Shown: piece by piece, positions 63,336-64,000 of the stretch
How the letters are laid out: the number at the start of each line of letters is the position of its first letter
Position numbering within the stretch: position 1 is the stretch's first letter
Source: Breznakia pachnodae
Lineage (GTDB): Bacteria; Bacillota_I; Bacilli_A; Erysipelotrichales; Erysipelotrichaceae
Direction: 5' to 3'
Length of the DNA stretch: 64,000 bases
Assembly: GCF_030814225.1 (NCBI RefSeq)
Contig: NZ_JAUSUR010000001.1
Span: 310,001 to 374,000, forward strand
Program-made: the position numbers and the translations under genes
Notes under the pieces: model-generated
What the model saw: the letters and a program-made list of their open reading frames with translations, nothing else
Databases searched by the model: none
Told to the model about the DNA's origin: nothing

Positions 63336-64000
63336 TTATCCTAGTAGTCCTACTGCTCCACCTGCAAATCCAATAACAAATAAGATTAACAGTATAGTAG
63401 TAACACTTTTTCCTTTTACCTGTAGCCAGAATCCCAGCAGCGTAACACTTAAAGGAATCAGTGATGGTACGATTTTATTTAAAATTGAACCTAAATCTAA
63501 TACACCAGTGTCCAGTTCAATTGTATAAACAGCTCCGATTGTTACATATTTAACAATCATAGCTCCCAAACAGAACAACCCGATGATACCCAGTGCAGTC
63601 GTAACCATTTTTACGAATCCACCTTCTAAGAAACGGTCAATTGAATCAATACCTAATTTGTAACCACGCATAAACATTTGATACGTTACTACAAAGTCCA
63701 ATAATGTAACTCCAATACCATACATCCATGCTCCCCAGATATGACCTTGTACAGCCCAACCTAAGATAACACTTAAGATGATTGGTTTTACCAGACCAGC
63801 CCATAAGGTATCTCCAATACCTGCAAGTGGTCCCATAAGAGCGGTTTTAATGTCTGGAATAATGGTTGCATCCATTTCTCCAGTTGTATCCATTGCCAGC
63901 CCTTCTTCAAGCGCAACAACCATACCTGGAAGAATTGCTCCCCAACGTGGCTCAGTGTTGAAATACAACATATGACGTTGAAGTCCTTCAATCATTTTTT
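63336..64000 (-). CDS. PTS mannose-family EIID component (N-terminus cut by window edge)
   Basis: The visible 221 or so residues cover most of a mannose-family EIID membrane subunit. Family blocks are EGLQRHMLYFNTEP at the visible start, DIKTALMGPLAGIGDTLWAG (the conserved substrate-channel loop) and a C-terminal set of hydrophobic helices ending in GGAVGLLG. EIID proteins are about 270 to 300 residues, and the conserved region before EGLQRHM lies outside, so the frame runs off the edge at 64000. The Met near 63995 is internal. Confidence 0.92.
   Translation of the reverse strand, partial: KMIEGLQRHMLYFNTEPRWGAILPGMVVALEEGLAMDTTGEMDATIIPDIKTALMGPLAGIGDTLWAGLVKPIILSVILGWAVQGHIWGAWMYGIGVTLLDFVVTYQMFMRGYKLGIDSIDRFLEGGFVKMVTTALGIIGLFCLGAMIVKYVTIGAVYTIELDTGVLDLGSILNKIVPSLIPLSVTLLGFWLQVKGKSVTTILLILFVIGFAGGAVGLLG

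Noticed and set aside
47565..64000. A full serine-synthesis pathway based on phosphoglycerate-dehydrogenase-like genes
   Set aside because: No serC or serB partner and no ACT domain; the neighbours are PTS and catabolic genes.
1..64000. Mobile element or recent transfer carrying the scaffold locus
   Set aside because: No transposase, integrase, tRNA target or flanking direct repeats were seen, and base use in the locus looks like that of its neighbours.

Overview
The window is a 64 kb piece of a low-GC Bacillota chromosome. Gene order and protein types suggest a gut-type Erysipelotrichia-like bacterium. That placement is an inference: it rests on AT-rich coding, the recU-ponA // gpsB-rnpB arrangement with a B-type RNase P RNA, the rodZ-pgsA-pncC-recA-rny-ymdB cluster, a mannose-class PTS and fermentative Fe-dependent alcohol dehydrogenases. 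Almost every gene lies on the minus strand. The plus-strand exceptions are a lipoprotein (2175), a broken LuxR-type regulator (11944) and recU-ponA (19455-22881). No tRNA, rRNA, CRISPR array, transposase or prophage was seen.

Layout. 1-6968: proC (cut by the left edge), a yhbD/bactofilin-like pair, a Gly/Ser-rich lipoprotein, miaB, a 57-residue ferredoxin and pyrBI. 7102-12915: a complete agmatine deiminase operon (putrescine carbamoyltransferase, carbamate kinase, antiporter, agmatine deiminase), divergent from an aguR-like membrane regulator that has an in-frame TAG inside its DNA-binding domain. 12937-22881: core cell-division, DNA-repair, RNA-processing and cell-wall genes.

22939-36535 is the most unusual region. 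It encodes a signal peptidase I, an ECF sigma factor fused through a membrane segment to an outside-facing domain, a 1657-residue L-type-lectin/repeat/dockerin protein, a cohesin-like protein with a sortase-like tail, a cohesin-like/repeat/dockerin protein, a cohesin-like protein with a C-terminal membrane anchor, a 47-residue membrane protein and a small lipoprotein. Two nearly identical promoters (GGAACC-N14-TTCGCC) precede the sigma gene and the first cohesin gene. I read the locus as a sigma-controlled, cellulosome-like surface scaffold built around a lectin instead of glycosidases. The cohesin assignment is by pattern only; the dockerin, lectin and promoter evidence is stronger.

36754-47441: assorted genes, including an AAC(3)-family acetyltransferase, a thioredoxin-like lipoprotein with a stop at its apparent third codon, a PgpA-family protein, a P-type ATPase, a GntR/ABC operon with a clear operator, an MnmM-like methyltransferase, an alcohol dehydrogenase, luxS and a YdcF-family protein. 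47565-64000: one long catabolic gene string, running from a mannose-class PTS (cut by the right edge) to glycerate 2-kinase. It holds four D-2-hydroxyacid dehydrogenases, two mannitol-dehydrogenase-like enzymes, two ribulose-phosphate-epimerase-like enzymes, three aldolases and an RraA-like protein. It probably takes a phosphorylated sugar, polyol or sugar acid down to pyruvate, triose phosphate and 2-phosphoglycerate; the substrate cannot be named from sequence.
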